DNA from: Ifrita kowaldi
Taxonomy: Eukaryota > Chordata > Aves > Passeriformes > Cinclosomatidae
DNA: 64,000 nt
Direction of reading: 5' to 3'
NCBI GenBank assembly: GCA_013398055.1
Contig: VZRS01000229.1
Coordinates: forward strand, 62,001 to 126,000
The notes under the pieces are model-generated. The model ran no database searches and was not told where the DNA came from. It worked only from the letters and a program-made list of their open reading frames with translations. The translations under genes were made by a program, and so were the position numbers. Numbering within the stretch: position 1 is the stretch's first letter; every line of letters starts with the position of its first letter. Positions 1-13,178 of the stretch are shown here, one piece after another.

Positions 1-1892
1 AGGTGATGAGCATCAAGGTGCTCCAAAACCTGACTTTAAGAGGAAAAATGAAAAATGGGAAGAAGTGCAGCCAACAAACCCAGCTTTATCGTCACGTGTC
101 AGTCACCCTAAGGGCCTCATGTCAGTAAGCAAAGTTGATAAAAAAAGCAGCCAGCTGTCCTGTATTTTTTTTTTTAATCCTCAAAATGGGCAGAAAAGTG
201 ATGTGCACATGTGGCATGTCTCATTAATACTTATCATATGTGTATTCGTGCATCACACAGACTATGGGCAGATCTAACTCTGCCATATGCCTGTTTCTCT
301 TCTCATTTAAACATCGTTATCTTTAAAAACTGTGCTCTAAGAACACTACATAAGAAACAGGTTATAATATATGCATTTACCTTCATATTTTTTTTGTACA
401 CTTCTCTTATTCACAGGAACTTCTCTTATTCACATTAACTGTGTGTCTTTAGGTTTTGCCTACTCCACCGTGACAAAAAGATGACAGTGGAAATCAGGAA
501 AGAAAAATCTTGTTCTTTGCCAAACACAAAATGTTTTGAAGACACAAGAACCATGGGTAAGAAATCTTAGTCTAGTTTGAACATTATAGACTCAGCGTTA
601 GAAAACCAACATAGAGAAGAGGAAGAGTTAAGAAAAAGCGAGAATGTAAGAAAAACAAAACCAAAAATGAACTGTATATAACCCCAGACATACTAAAAGG
701 TGTCAGGTATAAATTATTCAAAATGAAATGATGAAACTTTTGTTCTATTTAGAATAAAACATTAATTTCTGTACAGCCACTCAGCAACAGAACACAGGAT
801 TGTTCAGTCTTAAAGATGTAATTATTTTAAAACTCTGACAATTGTTCCAGAGGAAGCAGAAAAAACTATATTGAGAAAACCTTACTTTTTAAGAAAGTTA
901 CAGTTTTTGATTAATATATAAGACCAAAAGAGAAGCAGATAAACTCTTCAGAATATCAAAATGCCCATGAGAACAACTTCCTACAAAGCTACTTCATATG
1001 CCAGAGAAATTCTCTGGTCCTTCCAAACTTTGTATTATTTGTGGAGAGTGTCAGAATGAGCTCTTATTTGTGAAAAGTGGAATACAGGCGTTTTATTTGG
1101 GGGATTTTTAAGTAGAAAACCATTGTGGAAGGAAAGGCTATTCCATATATTAACAAAAATCTTCTTGATTATTTATTAACCCCCATGAGAAAGTTTCACT
1201 GGAATACAGGACTATTCAAAAAGAAGCATCCCCTGCTTCCTTAACATCTACCTCATTTCCAAAACTCTAAGGACTTAAAGGAAAATTTCTCAGGCACTGT
1301 AACTTCTTTGCTCATATCGGTATGGATAAGCTCATGACAATACTGGTTCTAGGACTGGAAGAATGCACAGAAGGTTAAACTGGTGAGCTGCTCAACATAG
1401 ACAAGAACTGATTCACTCAAGACTGTAATTTCTTTACCATCATGGGGTTTTTCTGAAGCTGACATGCAATTAGATTGAATCCAATCCACAAAGCAATAAC
1501 GTGAACATGTATATCTTTCATCCATACAATTGCCATCACCGTTCCCCAAACCCCCAGTGCTCCATGCCATACTTGTGGGTTACATACACAACATATGGTT
1601 ACTTTGAAAGATTTGAAAAAAAGTAAGCAAGAGTTTTGAAGGATTTTTCATCTTTTTTCTTCCCCTTCCCCTCCATCTCTAAAATATCTGATGTGGTCAC
1701 TTCATGTGAAAGCCTGCCTAGCAAGAGACAGCAGTCCACGGCTCTCTGGGACGACACTTCCATAAAGAGGAAAACTTCCCTGTCCACAGGGACAAAATGC
1801 ACTCACAAGAACCGGACGTGCACACAAACACACAGAAAGATGAGAAGAAGAAACAATAATGAGCAAATACAAAAGAGATACAGTGTTCATAC
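1..1892 (-). other. OSBPL10 intron 7 (partial)
   Basis: AT-rich intron without a recognisable exon. It holds a 19-bp tandem duplication at 400-437 (unit starting acttctcttattcaca) and short homopolymer tracts. The overlapping 60 to 95 codon open frames around 1600-1920 have no family features and partly overlap exon 7 on the opposite strand. Confidence 0.85.
400..437. repeat. 19-bp tandem duplication
   Basis: Two adjacent copies of a unit beginning acttctcttattcaca, at 400-418 and 419-437, differing only in the last bases (gga versus tta). Confidence 0.85.
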
Positions 1893-2039
1893 CCTGGTAA
1901 GGTCCATGCCAAGTTTGAGCTGAGAGATGAGATGGAGAATTACACTACGTTGATCATCCATGACTCCTAAATCCTCCTCTTCATTATCTTCAGTATCTGT
2001 CATTTCATCTTCAACTAGGATCAACTCAGAAGCTGAATG
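1893..2039 (-). CDS. OSBPL10: OSBPL10 exon 7 (likely): acidic tract and start of the ORD
   Basis: This 147-bp exon has 49 codons in phase 0/0, with acceptor cttttcatttcag and donor gtatga. The product starts HSASELILVEDEMTDTEDNE, continues EEEDLGVMDDQRS, and ends VILHLISQLKLGMDLTR. The first half is a dense acidic stretch with three Thr residues in casein-kinase-2-like settings (inference). The second half is the conserved helix that leads into the OSBP-related lipid-binding domain; in the family it is followed directly by VVLPTFILEKRS, encoded by the next exon, which lies outside the window. I looked for that exon between 1 and 1892 on the minus strand and did not find it. The donor matches the consensus less well than the other five (A at +4 rather than +3 G). 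Confidence 0.95.
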
Positions 2040-3864
2040 CTGAAATGAAAAGAAACGTCACCATCTGGACAAAAAGATACAGAATGGGAATTTTTCCCCC
2101 ACTATATATGTTTAAAAATGGAGCTGTCTCGATGGAACTGAAGACAGCCTCCATTAAAACCAAGAAAAGATACCAACTCAAAACAAATAAAAACTGCAGT
2201 GATGGGTTCATAAAGCATTTTGATCCTTTCCTCAGAATGAGAGCACTGAGTATGAAATGCTAATTTACGCATTCTCCTCTCATATTTATACTGCAGTGAT
2301 GCCCGATAAAACTCACAGCATATTTAAGTAACAAGTCATCTTTTCATTAAATAGAAGTACACAGTTGAGAAGGAGTCTTCAAGTTTGTTTCATAAATCTC
2401 TCCAGCAAATATTCAGATCATACATAGATGCTGCATGACCCAGTTTCACACCATTTTTTTTTTTTCCTTTCTCTATCCAATTTCAAAGTTAGATATTTTG
2501 GAAAGTCAAGATATTAACTAAAGAAGATAAAAAGACAACTACAATTAAAGAACACACCTCTGCAAAAGACCCAAAGACATTAGATTCTGGCAAGTAGACC
2601 CGTGCCATAACTCTTTATGACTATTGCAACACTTCACCACCTCAGAGCACAATGCCAGTGCTGCTGAGTTTCCAAAAATACAAGCTGAATATCAATAGAC
2701 AGGCACCATGCCAGTCCCTTCAAGAAGAACTTTACAACAAAAGGGATAATGACTTGTGATATTTTATTTTTCCTCAGGGTTTACAATGTATTACTAACAA
2801 TAATCCAAACAGGTGGTAGTTACTTTGTTCAAGCCATTGAAACCACTCTGCAAGCCTTCCAGATATGTATTTAAGTAAGCTTTTTGTACTTCAAGGGGAA
2901 AAAAAAAATTGGGTTATGTAGATGAAAAATTACAGCCCAGCATGTCATTATTGCCCAAAAATTCCGTGCTGTAAATGAGACAACACTCCCTGCAAAAGTT
3001 AGCATTCTTTCATGTTAAATTGCATTTCTGCAGAAACAGCTAGTTCATTACATAAAACAAATTCTTCATCTCACTGTGGAAGCCTACGCAACTGAAAAGT
3101 TTCACTAAAACCAGCTGATACCCAGAATTAGATTTCAAAGGAGTATTTCTGAATGATCACATTAGAGACCCCTCAGGTGAACTGCAGCTTGTATAAGGCG
3201 AGTTCCTCTGAAATTCAGTTACTACAGAGGTTTCCAAGATCTGAATAAAGTACTGTGGTTTTTTATTTTTTTAATTACATAAATGTTTAGGTAGCTATTC
3301 CTAAAAGAATAGCTATTTGGTGAAACCCAAGGACATCTGCAAGACACTTTCCAGTCGCTTTATTTAGAAAGTAGAAAATGTGGATTACATAAAACAGAAT
3401 CTGGTGAGCTGTAACCTCAACAGCTTGGAGCTTTTCAAAAGGACAAAACCACACTTTCTTCTTCCCACTCCCTCAGAAAATAAAAGGAGAGAACTCTAAG
3501 CCCTTTTCTCCCAAAATGCACAGCATTATTATCCAACTGACGCCTCACTGACAAGTTCAATTAACATAAACCCTGACAACCTCACACAAAATTATCAGTC
3601 AGGGAGGCATAAAGCACCGAAGCCTGGCTCAGCTGTACAGGCTACGATTCTTTGGAGGGAGCAGGGAAAAAGCAGTATCAGAACTTACAGTAGATGCTTC
3701 CACAGGAGGCTTCCCTTTGATCCAGCTTGACCTCATTGAGAGCACTGAGCTACCGACTAGGCTCTGCTGCTTCTGTTACTGCCATGAACCGAGCTTGCGG
3801 CAAACAAGCTCCGGCAGGAATTAACAGCGCTACAAAAAAAGCAGGGAACCTCCCCTCCTCACTC

Positions 3865-3909
3865 CCACCCCCTCTTTTTTTTTCTTTTTCTTTTTTTTTT
3901 CTTTTTTTG
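3865..3909. repeat. Pyrimidine-only tract
   Basis: About 45 bases of almost pure C/T on the plus strand (purine on the transcribed-sense strand), mostly T with regular single C interruptions. It explains the Lys/Glu-rich and Phe-rich open frames that cross it. Confidence 0.85.
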
Positions 3910-6009
3910 CTATCTGAGGGCTTGGAGAGAGTGCACCGGATGGCAATCTGCTCCTTGCATTTCCAGTCACATGGCACTGAGATCAGTGAGCTTAACTGCA
4001 CGCAGCTCCAACTGGGAAACGGTGCTGCTGTTCCCAGAGGACATCCTGATCAGCACTTCTCCAGGAGGGAGGGGAAGGGGCACAAATATGTGTGAGTGTG
4101 CACAAGCATGAGACAGAAAGAGGACAGAAAGAGAACACGCTAGCAGGTAACGCCCTTTTACGTGAACATGTAACAGCTGCATAGCCTTAAGTTGTTAACA
4201 GCATCAGAAAACAACAAATTACCCATCACCAGTCTGCAGACTAAATTATATACTAAGGATTTTCTTTTTCTCCTAAAGATTGCATGTTCACCCAGGGACA
4301 GAAAATCCTTCTTTCCTTCTTTTTTGATGCAATAGGTATTAGGTTTTCCTTGCTTCTTAATTGTTACTAACAAAATAGCAACCAACTCAGAACATTCTGT
4401 GAAACTGCCTCTCTCTGCTACCCCACAAAACATCCACGGTCAGAGCAAGCCACCCAATGGACACTTTGGGTGCTCAGGAAAGCAGCATTTGCATTGTTGT
4501 AAATGAAAGCCTTTTCTGCTCATCAGGGAGGATGAGTACAATGTAACATTAAGATCAGTCGTGTTTAATGAGCACACTGTACAGACTAAAAATTTAATTA
4601 ACTTAACTATCCCTATTCTAAGGACTTGTGCAAGGTCACCAAAAAAACCACAGCTCTGCTATTACAGTCATCGACATACTACTGACCTTCAGTGAATGAC
4701 ATGCAGACAACTGCTCTTTTCTCACTTTCCAAGGAAAAGAATTTAAGGAAGCAGTTTACAATTTATGTTACAGGAACTGAAGAACAGTTATCTTCAGCAA
4801 GCAATATCCTTTCTGTATTTCCCTCTCTCCTCATTAGCTGTTCTAGGTAACTATTAAATAGATTTTTAGGAGCACATAAACTAACTTAACACGTATTTCT
4901 TTAACTAACACATACTTCTTTAACCAACATGTCAGCCACCACACGGTGTGAGTGGACACACAGTCACAAAATACAAAGCTAATGTATCTTTAAAGTGTCA
5001 CAGAAGTCCAGCCATTCTTTAATTCATTTTCTTTCCATAAAAATAGCACACAGTTTAGTAGCATCCAATGCGTAAGCATTCAGCAGAATGCAAAGGATTA
5101 TGTGGAGTGATTATCCTTTAACGGCAGCTTTTCTGAATTATCAGACACCAGACTTTTTTTTTTATCTCCTCCTGTAAAATGTAACTGCAAAACTGACCTA
5201 GGAAAGCAGCGACCTGCTCCACTCCTGTGTGGTCAGAGCGTAATGTAAAAGCTATTGAGCTGTGCACTGTCCAGCCTGGGAACAAATACAGCTGTGCACA
5301 GCACAGCCTGGCTTAGGTGCTGACCCTGAGAAATCCAATACTGAACCAATTACAAACAACCACAAAAAAGGGGCTTATATTTAAAATCACTTTAATCAAA
5401 ATCAGTTTCCAATACTGGGCTGAAGCACCAGCATTTTTCAGAAAAATCTGAAGAGAAAATAAAAGATAATTTCTAAAAATCCCACAAAGAGATGCACTTC
5501 AAAGTTTAAATGCCAAAGATATGAAAATACACACCGGCAGAGAGCTATTTTAAACAGGTCACCTCATTAGAACTGGGATCGATTAATTTAGAGAGGTCAT
5601 CTGCTGGGATACAAAACTGATGTTCTAGTCAGCAGTCTCCATCAGAAAACATGCTGATTCTTTTTTAACAGATGAAACCTGTAAGGGAAAGAAATTGTTT
5701 CTGAAGGAAACATTCTGCATTTTTAAAAAAATGCCTTTAGGAAAAAGACACTTTGACGAGCCTGGGATAGAATCAGAAAGTTAAAAGCTACACTTCTGTG
5801 AAAGGGCAAATGTGCCTCTGTCCTTCTAAAGCTTCTTCCACAAGTTAATTTTTCAAATTAACTGCTGTGCTGGAAATTAACTGTTAGGTAATTAATACAG
5901 ATACACAGCTCAGAGCTTCATTTTCCAACATATTTCACAAACCATTTCATGCAACGATACTGTCAAGAATGACCTGGGTCTCATCTTGTTTATTTGTTGG
6001 AGGGGAAGA

Positions 6010-6720
6010 ATAGAACACAGAGAATCACAGTCTCATTCAGGTTGGAACAGACTTCTTGAGGTCTTCTTGTCCCACACCCTGCCCAAGCAGGCACATGTAG
6101 AACCAGTTGCCCAGGACCGTGTCCAGCTAAGTTTTGATTATCTCCAAGGATGAAGACTCCACAACTTCTCTGGACAACCCATGCCAGTGTTCAACTCTCT
6201 CTCCATGGCAAAAGTGCATTTTCTGATGTTCAGACTGACTTCCACGTGCCCACTGCCTCTTGTTCTGTCACTGAGCCTCGTACCACTGATCACAACCCTC
6301 TGGCCTGGATTGTTCAGTTTTAAATCCAATTCACTGCCCACTTATCTAATCCATACCCTGCCAGCTTGTCTGTAAGGATGTTAGGGAAAACAGGGTCAAA
6401 AACCATACCAACATTAAAGCAAACAACATCCACTGCTCTCCCCATAAGCAACAAGCTAGTCACTTCATTGTAGAGGGTTATCATGTTGGTTAAGCATGAT
6501 TTTCCCTTTGTAAATCTATTATGACTAGTCCTAATTTCCCACTAGTCCTTTATATGTTTGGAGATACTTTCCAGGGTCAGTTGCTCCGCCACCTTCCCAG
6601 GGGCCGAGGAGAGGCTGACAAACCTGCAGCTCCAGAGACTTTCCTTCTTGCCCTTTTAAAAAAAATGAATGACATTCACTTTCCTCTAGTCTTCATTAAC
6701 CTCTCCCAAACTCCATAACC
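6010..6720 (-). mobile_element. CR1 LINE fragment, 5'-truncated, 3' end toward 6010
   Basis: The sequence reads as the reverse complement of a chicken-repeat-1 element. The terminal part at 6018-6060 (agaatcacag, caggttggaacagac) matches the CR1 3' end. The middle (acaacttctctggacaaccc, near 6161) is the typical CR1 3' region. The part at about 6575-6700 (cttcccaggggccgaggaga, then cttccttcttgccctttt) corresponds to the end of the reverse transcriptase ORF. It is diverged and interrupted, so it is an old dead copy. Boundaries are approximate. Confidence 0.85.
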
Positions 6721-7847
6721 TGTTGGAGACCCTGGAGCTATATATATGCAGCTTAAGTGCTGCCTAACCTGTTCCCCCTCCACGAAGGGTCAGTCTACCT
6801 CCAGACTTTCCCTCTGATCCCAAAAATCTGTTACCAGTAAAGGCCAAGGTAAAGAAGGCATAGCATAACTCAGCCTTTTCTCCATCACAGTACTAAGCAG
6901 AGACCATGTATATCCTGACAGGGACACACTGAGGACCTCATATTCTTCATATAATTACAAAAAAAATGCTGTAAGAATCTTCATTTAGGCATGAAAACAT
7001 TTTTATGTACTATAAAAAGGACTGTAGTCAGGAGCAAGAGGATGAATCTTAGGAACTTAAAACATCCAGATAAAAATATATAATTTTGTAATACTCCAAG
7101 GGAAGTATTCTTTCAGTCCTTCTACATTAAAAAGAAATGCAAAAGATTGTTAGAAAAACCCTACTGTACAAAACATGTCTGCATCAAGAGAAAGACAGAA
7201 TAAGTTAGAAGCAATATTAAACAGAATTAGCATTTTCAGACTGGACATGGATTGTCATATTTTCTGCAGTCCTCTAATTATCATTGGTTCTAGCACTGCA
7301 CATAAAAGTCCAAGGCCTCATTTTGATTTTCAGATTTTCTTCAGTAATGACATAGGTTTGCAAGCATCATTTACAGTTGCATTTGTGTAACTCAAGAGCT
7401 GGCAAGCAGGTTTTCCGTGGGTGTAAGATTAAATATAACTCTGTAAGGTCAGGGAGCTTTAGCACATTTACACTAATTTGAGAAATTGGCCCCACAAGAT
7501 TTTCACCAGCTTCAATACTAAAGTTAGAATTCTTTTTGTAAAGCACGTACAGTAAGAACACCCCAAAGTAGTAACATGTAATGAGCTGTTAGCTTCTTGC
7601 AGGGCTTATCACTGCATCAGAAATTACAAAACTGCACTAACTTGCATGCTCCACTTGACTTTTCTTCTTCCATTGAGCACCACACATTTCATTGCACTTA
7701 CTACCAGCTATAGCATGCAGCTAACAAAAAAGCATGCAACTGCACTGCACTCCTCATTAGCACTGACTTGAATCTGAAATGTAGCTTGTCTAGGAAGTTG
7801 TACTTATTAAAGTATTTTACATACAAACTAGCATATTGTTGTGCTGT

Positions 7848-8900
7848 TTTGGTGGGCTGACTTTGGCTAGGAGCGAGGTGCCCACCAAAACCACTCTTTC
7901 ACTTCCCTTCTCAGCTGGACAAGAGAGAGAAAATTCAATGGAAGGCTCATGGGTTGAGTTAAGCAGGGAGAAACCACTCACCCATTGCCTCATGGCTAAC
8001 AGACTTGACTTGGGGAAATTAGTTCAATTTATTACCAATCAAATAAAAGCAGGGTAATGAGAAAATAAAACCAAATCTTGAACACCATCCCCTCACCACT
8101 TCTTCCTAGTCTTAACATTACTACCTCCTACCAGCTTCCCCACAGTTTTGCAGGGGAACAGGGAATGGGATTTGCAGTCAGTACTTCACACTTTTCCTCA
8201 GGGCAACTCCAGTTCAGACTCTTCCCGGGCTCCAGCACAGACTCCCTCCTGTCAGGGTCAGTCATCCATAAACTCTGTCAAGTCCTTCCCATGGGCTGCA
8301 GTTCTTCACAAACTGCTCTTCCATGGGTCCCTTCCACAGGGTACAGTCCTTCAGCTGCAGCCTGCTCCAGCATGGGTCACCCACAGGGTCACAAGCCTGC
8401 AAGGAAAACTGCAAGGAAACCTGCTCCAGCGTGGACTCCTCTCTCCACGGATCCATAGGTCCTACAAGGAGCCTATTCCAGCATGAGCTTCCACAGGATC
8501 ATAGCCTTCTCTGGCATGGGGTCCTCCACAGGCTGCAGAGGGACAGCCTGACTCACCATGGTTCGCACCACGGGCTGCAGGAAATGTCTGCTCCAGCAGC
8601 TGGACTATCTCATGTCCTTGCTCTCCTTCTTCACTGACCTTGGTGTCTGCAGTTGCTTCTCTCACATTCTCACTCCTCTCTCTGCTATTGTTCTGCAGGG
8701 TTCCCTTTTTTCTCCCTTCTTAAGTCTGTTATCCCAGAGGCACTACAACCATCACTGATGGGCTCAGCCTCAGCCGGCAGCAGCTCCACCCTGGAGCTAG
8801 GCTGGCACTGGTTCTGTTGAACACAGAGGAAGCTTCCAGCAGCTTCTCACAGAAACCACCCCTGTAGTTCCCCCACTACCATAAATCTTGCCACACAAAC
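7848..8900. mobile_element. Solo LTR, ERV-type (probably ERVL), copy 1
   Basis: A region of about 1.05 kb, GC-richer than its surroundings, starts near ggtgggctgactttgg and ends near ccacacaaactcac. It is homologous over its length to the element at 31655-32530 in the same orientation. Shared blocks include agacttgactyrgggaaatt, gagaaaataaaaccaaatct, ggccttggtgtctgc-like and gggaagcttct-like stretches. Inside, at about 8320-8560, is a degenerate tandem array of about 50-bp units of the form ctccagcatggg followed by tccacaggg. There is no gag, pol or env coding sequence beside it, so it is a solitary LTR. I could not confirm a target-site duplication. The open frames of 104 to 126 codons within it are products of the internal array. 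Confidence 0.75.
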
Positions 8901-11900
8901 TCACTATAAGCTTTGAAAGAAGGAACCATTCCCATATAGAAAACTGAAATTAACAGAAATCATAGAAACTTTGTTTACTTCAATCTAAATCTTGAAATAA
9001 GACAAAGTCTGAAACACATTTACTGCCCACTGTGGAGACTGATTCCTGAAATCATCCTCATCTACTCACCACTTCTCTAACTTCCAAATGCATTGTCACT
9101 TACAGATTATCAAGCCTAATCTTAACTATAAAGCAGTAAAACTTTTTAATATCAACAAGCTCATGTATCACTTTATATAAGCTTTTCTACTCTTTGAGAA
9201 CAGTTCAAATAAAAAAAAAAAATAGAAAACACTCCTCTCAACATTTACCACCACACAATGTAAGCAGAGGAAGCTGGAAAATGGGGTGCAGCAGTGGTGG
9301 TGAAGTCAGGTCATTGTTTGAGCCCTGGCCTCCATCTTACTGTAGTCTTATTTATGTTTTGCATAATGGTGGCATCTGTGACTGATGCTTGCAAAGAATG
9401 AGCAGATCACAGAGAAAACCTCGAACACACTGACATCCCATACACCCACTGTAATGTTGGCACCTGGATACCAAAGCTACAGTGACTTTCAAAGAGACTT
9501 AAGGCTGGCCAGTGTTCAAGGTCTGATGTTTTCAAAGCCACCTAACGAGCTCAGAAGCAAACATCTTAAATGGAGAATTTAGAGAGCAAAACTTATTACC
9601 TGTGTACACCTTCATTTCATCCTGAATAAGGTTTCTTAAAGGTAGCAAAATAGGTAGGCTCAGCTCAGCTGCATTTTTCACATTTACTCCGAGTATTTCA
9701 CAGGAGCTGTTTCCTCTAATGCAAAAAGTCTACCACCTCAAGGGGGAACCCACCCCCCTCAAACCCCAAAACACATACCCACAATCACACTTCTCCCAGC
9801 ATTCTGTCATTAGAGCTTAGCTCCAACAATGATGAACCAAAATTAAAATTAACTTTCAAAGTATCAAAGCAAGCAATAGAGGATGAGAACCAAATGAGAA
9901 GGATTTTGCAATGCAAAAGTGAACACCCCATAACTTACACACACCACCACCCTGGCAAGGAAGAATACCACTTTCTTTTTGTCATCTACACTCAGAACCC
10001 ATCAGCAAGACAGTTGCTTTCTCCTTCATATAACAAAGGCAAAATGGCATAATAGGCAGATTTTCTACTTACCTTAAACTATGTATACCAAGAAAAATAA
10101 TCCAGGCATATCTATCTGAATAGGTAAGTAACTGCTGTACCTGAGTTTGTGTTCTGAGAGCGTGGGTCAAAGCATTTATGTAACTGTGGATACATCATTC
10201 AGTACTAATAGGTCAAACCAGGTATTATTTGGTAGAAGACGCTTACATCAGGAAAGAATGTCTACAGAGTGCCCAGAAATTAATTTCCTGCCAAATTTGT
10301 CATTTGTGTTTGGCAATTCAGGTCTCCAGAGAAAATAAAATTCTTCAAACTTGGACCACCAATGATTAAAACATCTCTTTTTTGTGTGTATGGATAATTT
10401 GTATGTGTTTTGTGGTTTGTTGCTTGGGGTTGTTTTTCATTGAATATGCTAAACACACTTGATGTTCAGAAAATCTCTCCAGCTAGGGACAAGTGCAAGG
10501 ATCAAAGTGTGGCAATGCAAGCAATCTGTCTATCACACAAGATTAATTGGATACAACATATAACAGCAGAGACATCTACTGAACCAAGAAATACCTATCC
10601 TTCTTCAGGAGATACCCCGTCACTGCAAAGCAAGCAAGCAAAGCAGAAATGCATCTTGACACTAACACTGCATAGACAGGCTGACACACAGACAATGCAA
10701 GCAAAGAAAATGATCACAAAACCTGTACCTGAGGTGACAAATAGGTCTGCAATCTTTTTCCTTCTCAACAAAAACAATCTGCCAGGCATCTGGAGACAAG
10801 CACATTATCCAGATACTCACCATTTAGAGAGCTTTACTAATGCCTTTTTGTTAATGTTTTGCTGGAGTATCTCTGGGAACAGAAGTCTTTTCATCAATAA
10901 AGAACAAGCTCAAAAAGCTTCCTTTTCCTACACTGCAGATGTGTTTCACTCTGACCTCTGACTATATTTAGGGCTCAACAGACAATGTAGCAGTGATGAG
11001 GAACAGATAATAAGAGATTTCAGAAGAAAAAGGACTGGTTTCTTCTTTAAAGAATAGGAACAAATGCATGTAACATGAAACAAAGAGCATCTATGTTTAC
11101 GTTGCAGTATAGCATGTGCAAGCATTCAGAGAAAAATATTCAAAGCTAATTCTGAAAGTTATTATGTATAAAAATAAAGAATCAATCAGCGACTAAACAT
11201 CCTGTTAAACAGAGATCCTCATTTGGATTACCTACAGCATTGTAATCCTGTTATGCACCAAATAATGTTTGTTGGACAACTTTTTCCCCACATGTTCATG
11301 TTTTCTTCATAAGACAATTCCTCTTGAAGATCAATTGATCTTCATAAACCTAACGTAGTCAGTTCTGAAAACAGGCTGAAAAGCAGCTAATTCCCAAGCA
11401 CAGACTCCACAGGGGAAGATTAAGCATCAGTACCAGTCCACACATGCTTGTGAGCACCTTTCATGAAATGAGGGCTACTGAAGTACAGGACTGTTTAATT
11501 GGAATCCTGAAATACAGGAGGACTTTTCAGTATTGCATAAATTCAATGAGAACTGGGAATAAATATATTTCATCACTGGTATCATCAGAAAGAAATAGTT
11601 ACATGAGACTATAAAACAAAATGCGCAAGAAGAAAAGCCCCACGGACTTGTCCTAAATTGAAACAAAAAAAACTTGAAGGCTAGCATAAATCACAACCAT
11701 GAGATAGAGAGAATCACACATCATAAACAATTTTAACAAAAACTATTCCTAATGCAATACAGATACTGGTGAAGAATGATGTCCTGAAACATATTCAGTT
11801 CTTTTCTGTGAATTAAATTTTTTAGAAGCAAGATGGCTTCAAATAGAGTATCTGACACTATCCAAAATAAGTGTACAAGCTTACAAACCACAGAGTGCAG

Positions 11901-12319
11901 CACGACAGATTCCAGCCACTGGCCAGGCAGCATTTCAGACACTACAAGGGGTCTGAAAGTCACATGTTCATAACTTTTGGGGAGCTAAAGACAAAAGACT
12001 GCACTGAGCTGCAGGTCAGTGCAGGGAAGTAGCACAGGGGGAAAGGCTGGCAGAAAGCTACACTTTAGACATCCCCCTATATTACAAGGCATCCTCTCTA
12101 GAATGAGATCCTTGGGGAGAAACCTGAAGAAGTAGGTTCTTCAGGCCTCATATTGCCATGAAGAGGGGGAGGACAAACACCTTCTGGTAAGGGCTCCAGA
12201 AGGCAGGTCCCTTTTAGCTGCTCACCAGGCAGTACAGCACATCGAGTATGATGCCTTTCCTCATCAAACAACCCTTTGCTCCCATTGACAAAATCCCTAG
12301 AGAAACTGCAAGATTTGGT

Positions 12320-12470
12320 GCAGAGAGGCTGTGGGACCTCCACTGTGGGAGGTGTCCAGGATTGGACTGGACAAGCTGACCTGATTAGCGCTGCTTTCAC
12401 AGTGTTGAGCTGCAGGACCTCCAGAGGTCCCTTTCAAGCCAGAGTACTCTGTGATTCTGTTATGATTCTG
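12320..12470 (+). mobile_element. CR1 LINE 3' end, short fragment
   Basis: Typical CR1 3' features run on the plus strand: gagaggctgtgggacctcca, a stretch ending attggactggacaag, then gacctccagaggtccctttc. The terminal short direct repeats gtgattctg and atgattctg end at 12470. The fragment is about 150 bp and carries no coding capacity. The left edge is approximate; 12098-12320 does not look like CR1. Confidence 0.82.
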
Positions 12471-13148
12471 CCTGCAATGCCCAGTAACTGAAAAGTTAGG
12501 AACTAACAGAGCTGAAGTCATTTAGCCAGCTGTAATTCTCTTTTATGTCGCTTCGTATGCTAGCTAAGCAAATTTATGGCAGAAAAATACTGCCACATTA
12601 GTCAATAATACACCACTCACATATGCAAAGAGGGCACAAAAAGATGGACAACTACAAATTTAACCTTTACAATCATCTGGTCTTGCAATATCAATCTATA
12701 TGTAAATCTAGTTCTCACAGTGCTATTTCTTGTATGCAGTATCACATGTCAGCATATTTGTAAGAGGACAGAAATGGTACAGACATGTTAATACAAGCAG
12801 TATTAACAGTCTTGCCCCAGGACAACACATTTATTCAACCACCCTGACTCTTCCTGCAAATCCTTTGCTCATCCACCATACACATTCACATTGTTGATAA
12901 ACACACAAAACTCAAAAAAACCCAAACAAAAACCCTGAAGTATTTCAAAAGAAAACCAAATCATTATAAATCATACCAGGAGAACATTCAATATGTGAAA
13001 CAAATTAGGCCTAGAAGATTGTCTTCTTTTCTATTTCTAACTTCTTGAGGCCAGTGGAACTCTCTGCTTGAAAAGCTTCTTAAGAATTGTTCAGTCTGAT
13101 GAATCAATCGCTTGCTCCACCTCAGACTGAAGACTCTCTATAATGCGG

Positions 13149-13178
13149 AAGATTATATATATTATATTATATATTATC
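13149..13178. repeat. AT-only run
   Basis: About 30 bases of TATATA and ATTATA units inside intron 6, self-complementary over much of its length. Confidence 0.8.

Noticed and set aside
1..1892. Search for the next exon (expected to start VVLPTFILEKRS).
   Set aside because: No matching reading frame on the minus strand; the exon must lie beyond the left edge.
1893..2039. The acidic tract was considered as an FFAT-type VAP-binding motif.
   Set aside because: There is no aromatic residue at the core positions, and ORP10 is known to rely on its partner ORP9 for ER contact.
3727..4095. Slightly CpG-richer patch considered as an internal promoter or alternative first exon of OSBPL10.
   Set aside because: The minus-strand frame is dominated by the pyrimidine tract, lacks a conserved protein start, and has no convincing donor.
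6181..6718. Plus-strand open frames of about 65 codons.
   Set aside because: They are antisense translations of the CR1 fragment.
8078..8758. Overlapping open frames of 66 to 126 codons on both strands.
   Set aside because: They fall inside the solo LTR and arise from its GC-rich internal tandem array.
10410..10961. 183-codon open frame on the plus strand, the longest in the window.
   Set aside because: No recognisable domain, biased composition like translated intron, no splice or promoter context, and it is antisense within intron 6. A frame of this length is possible by chance in 64 kb.
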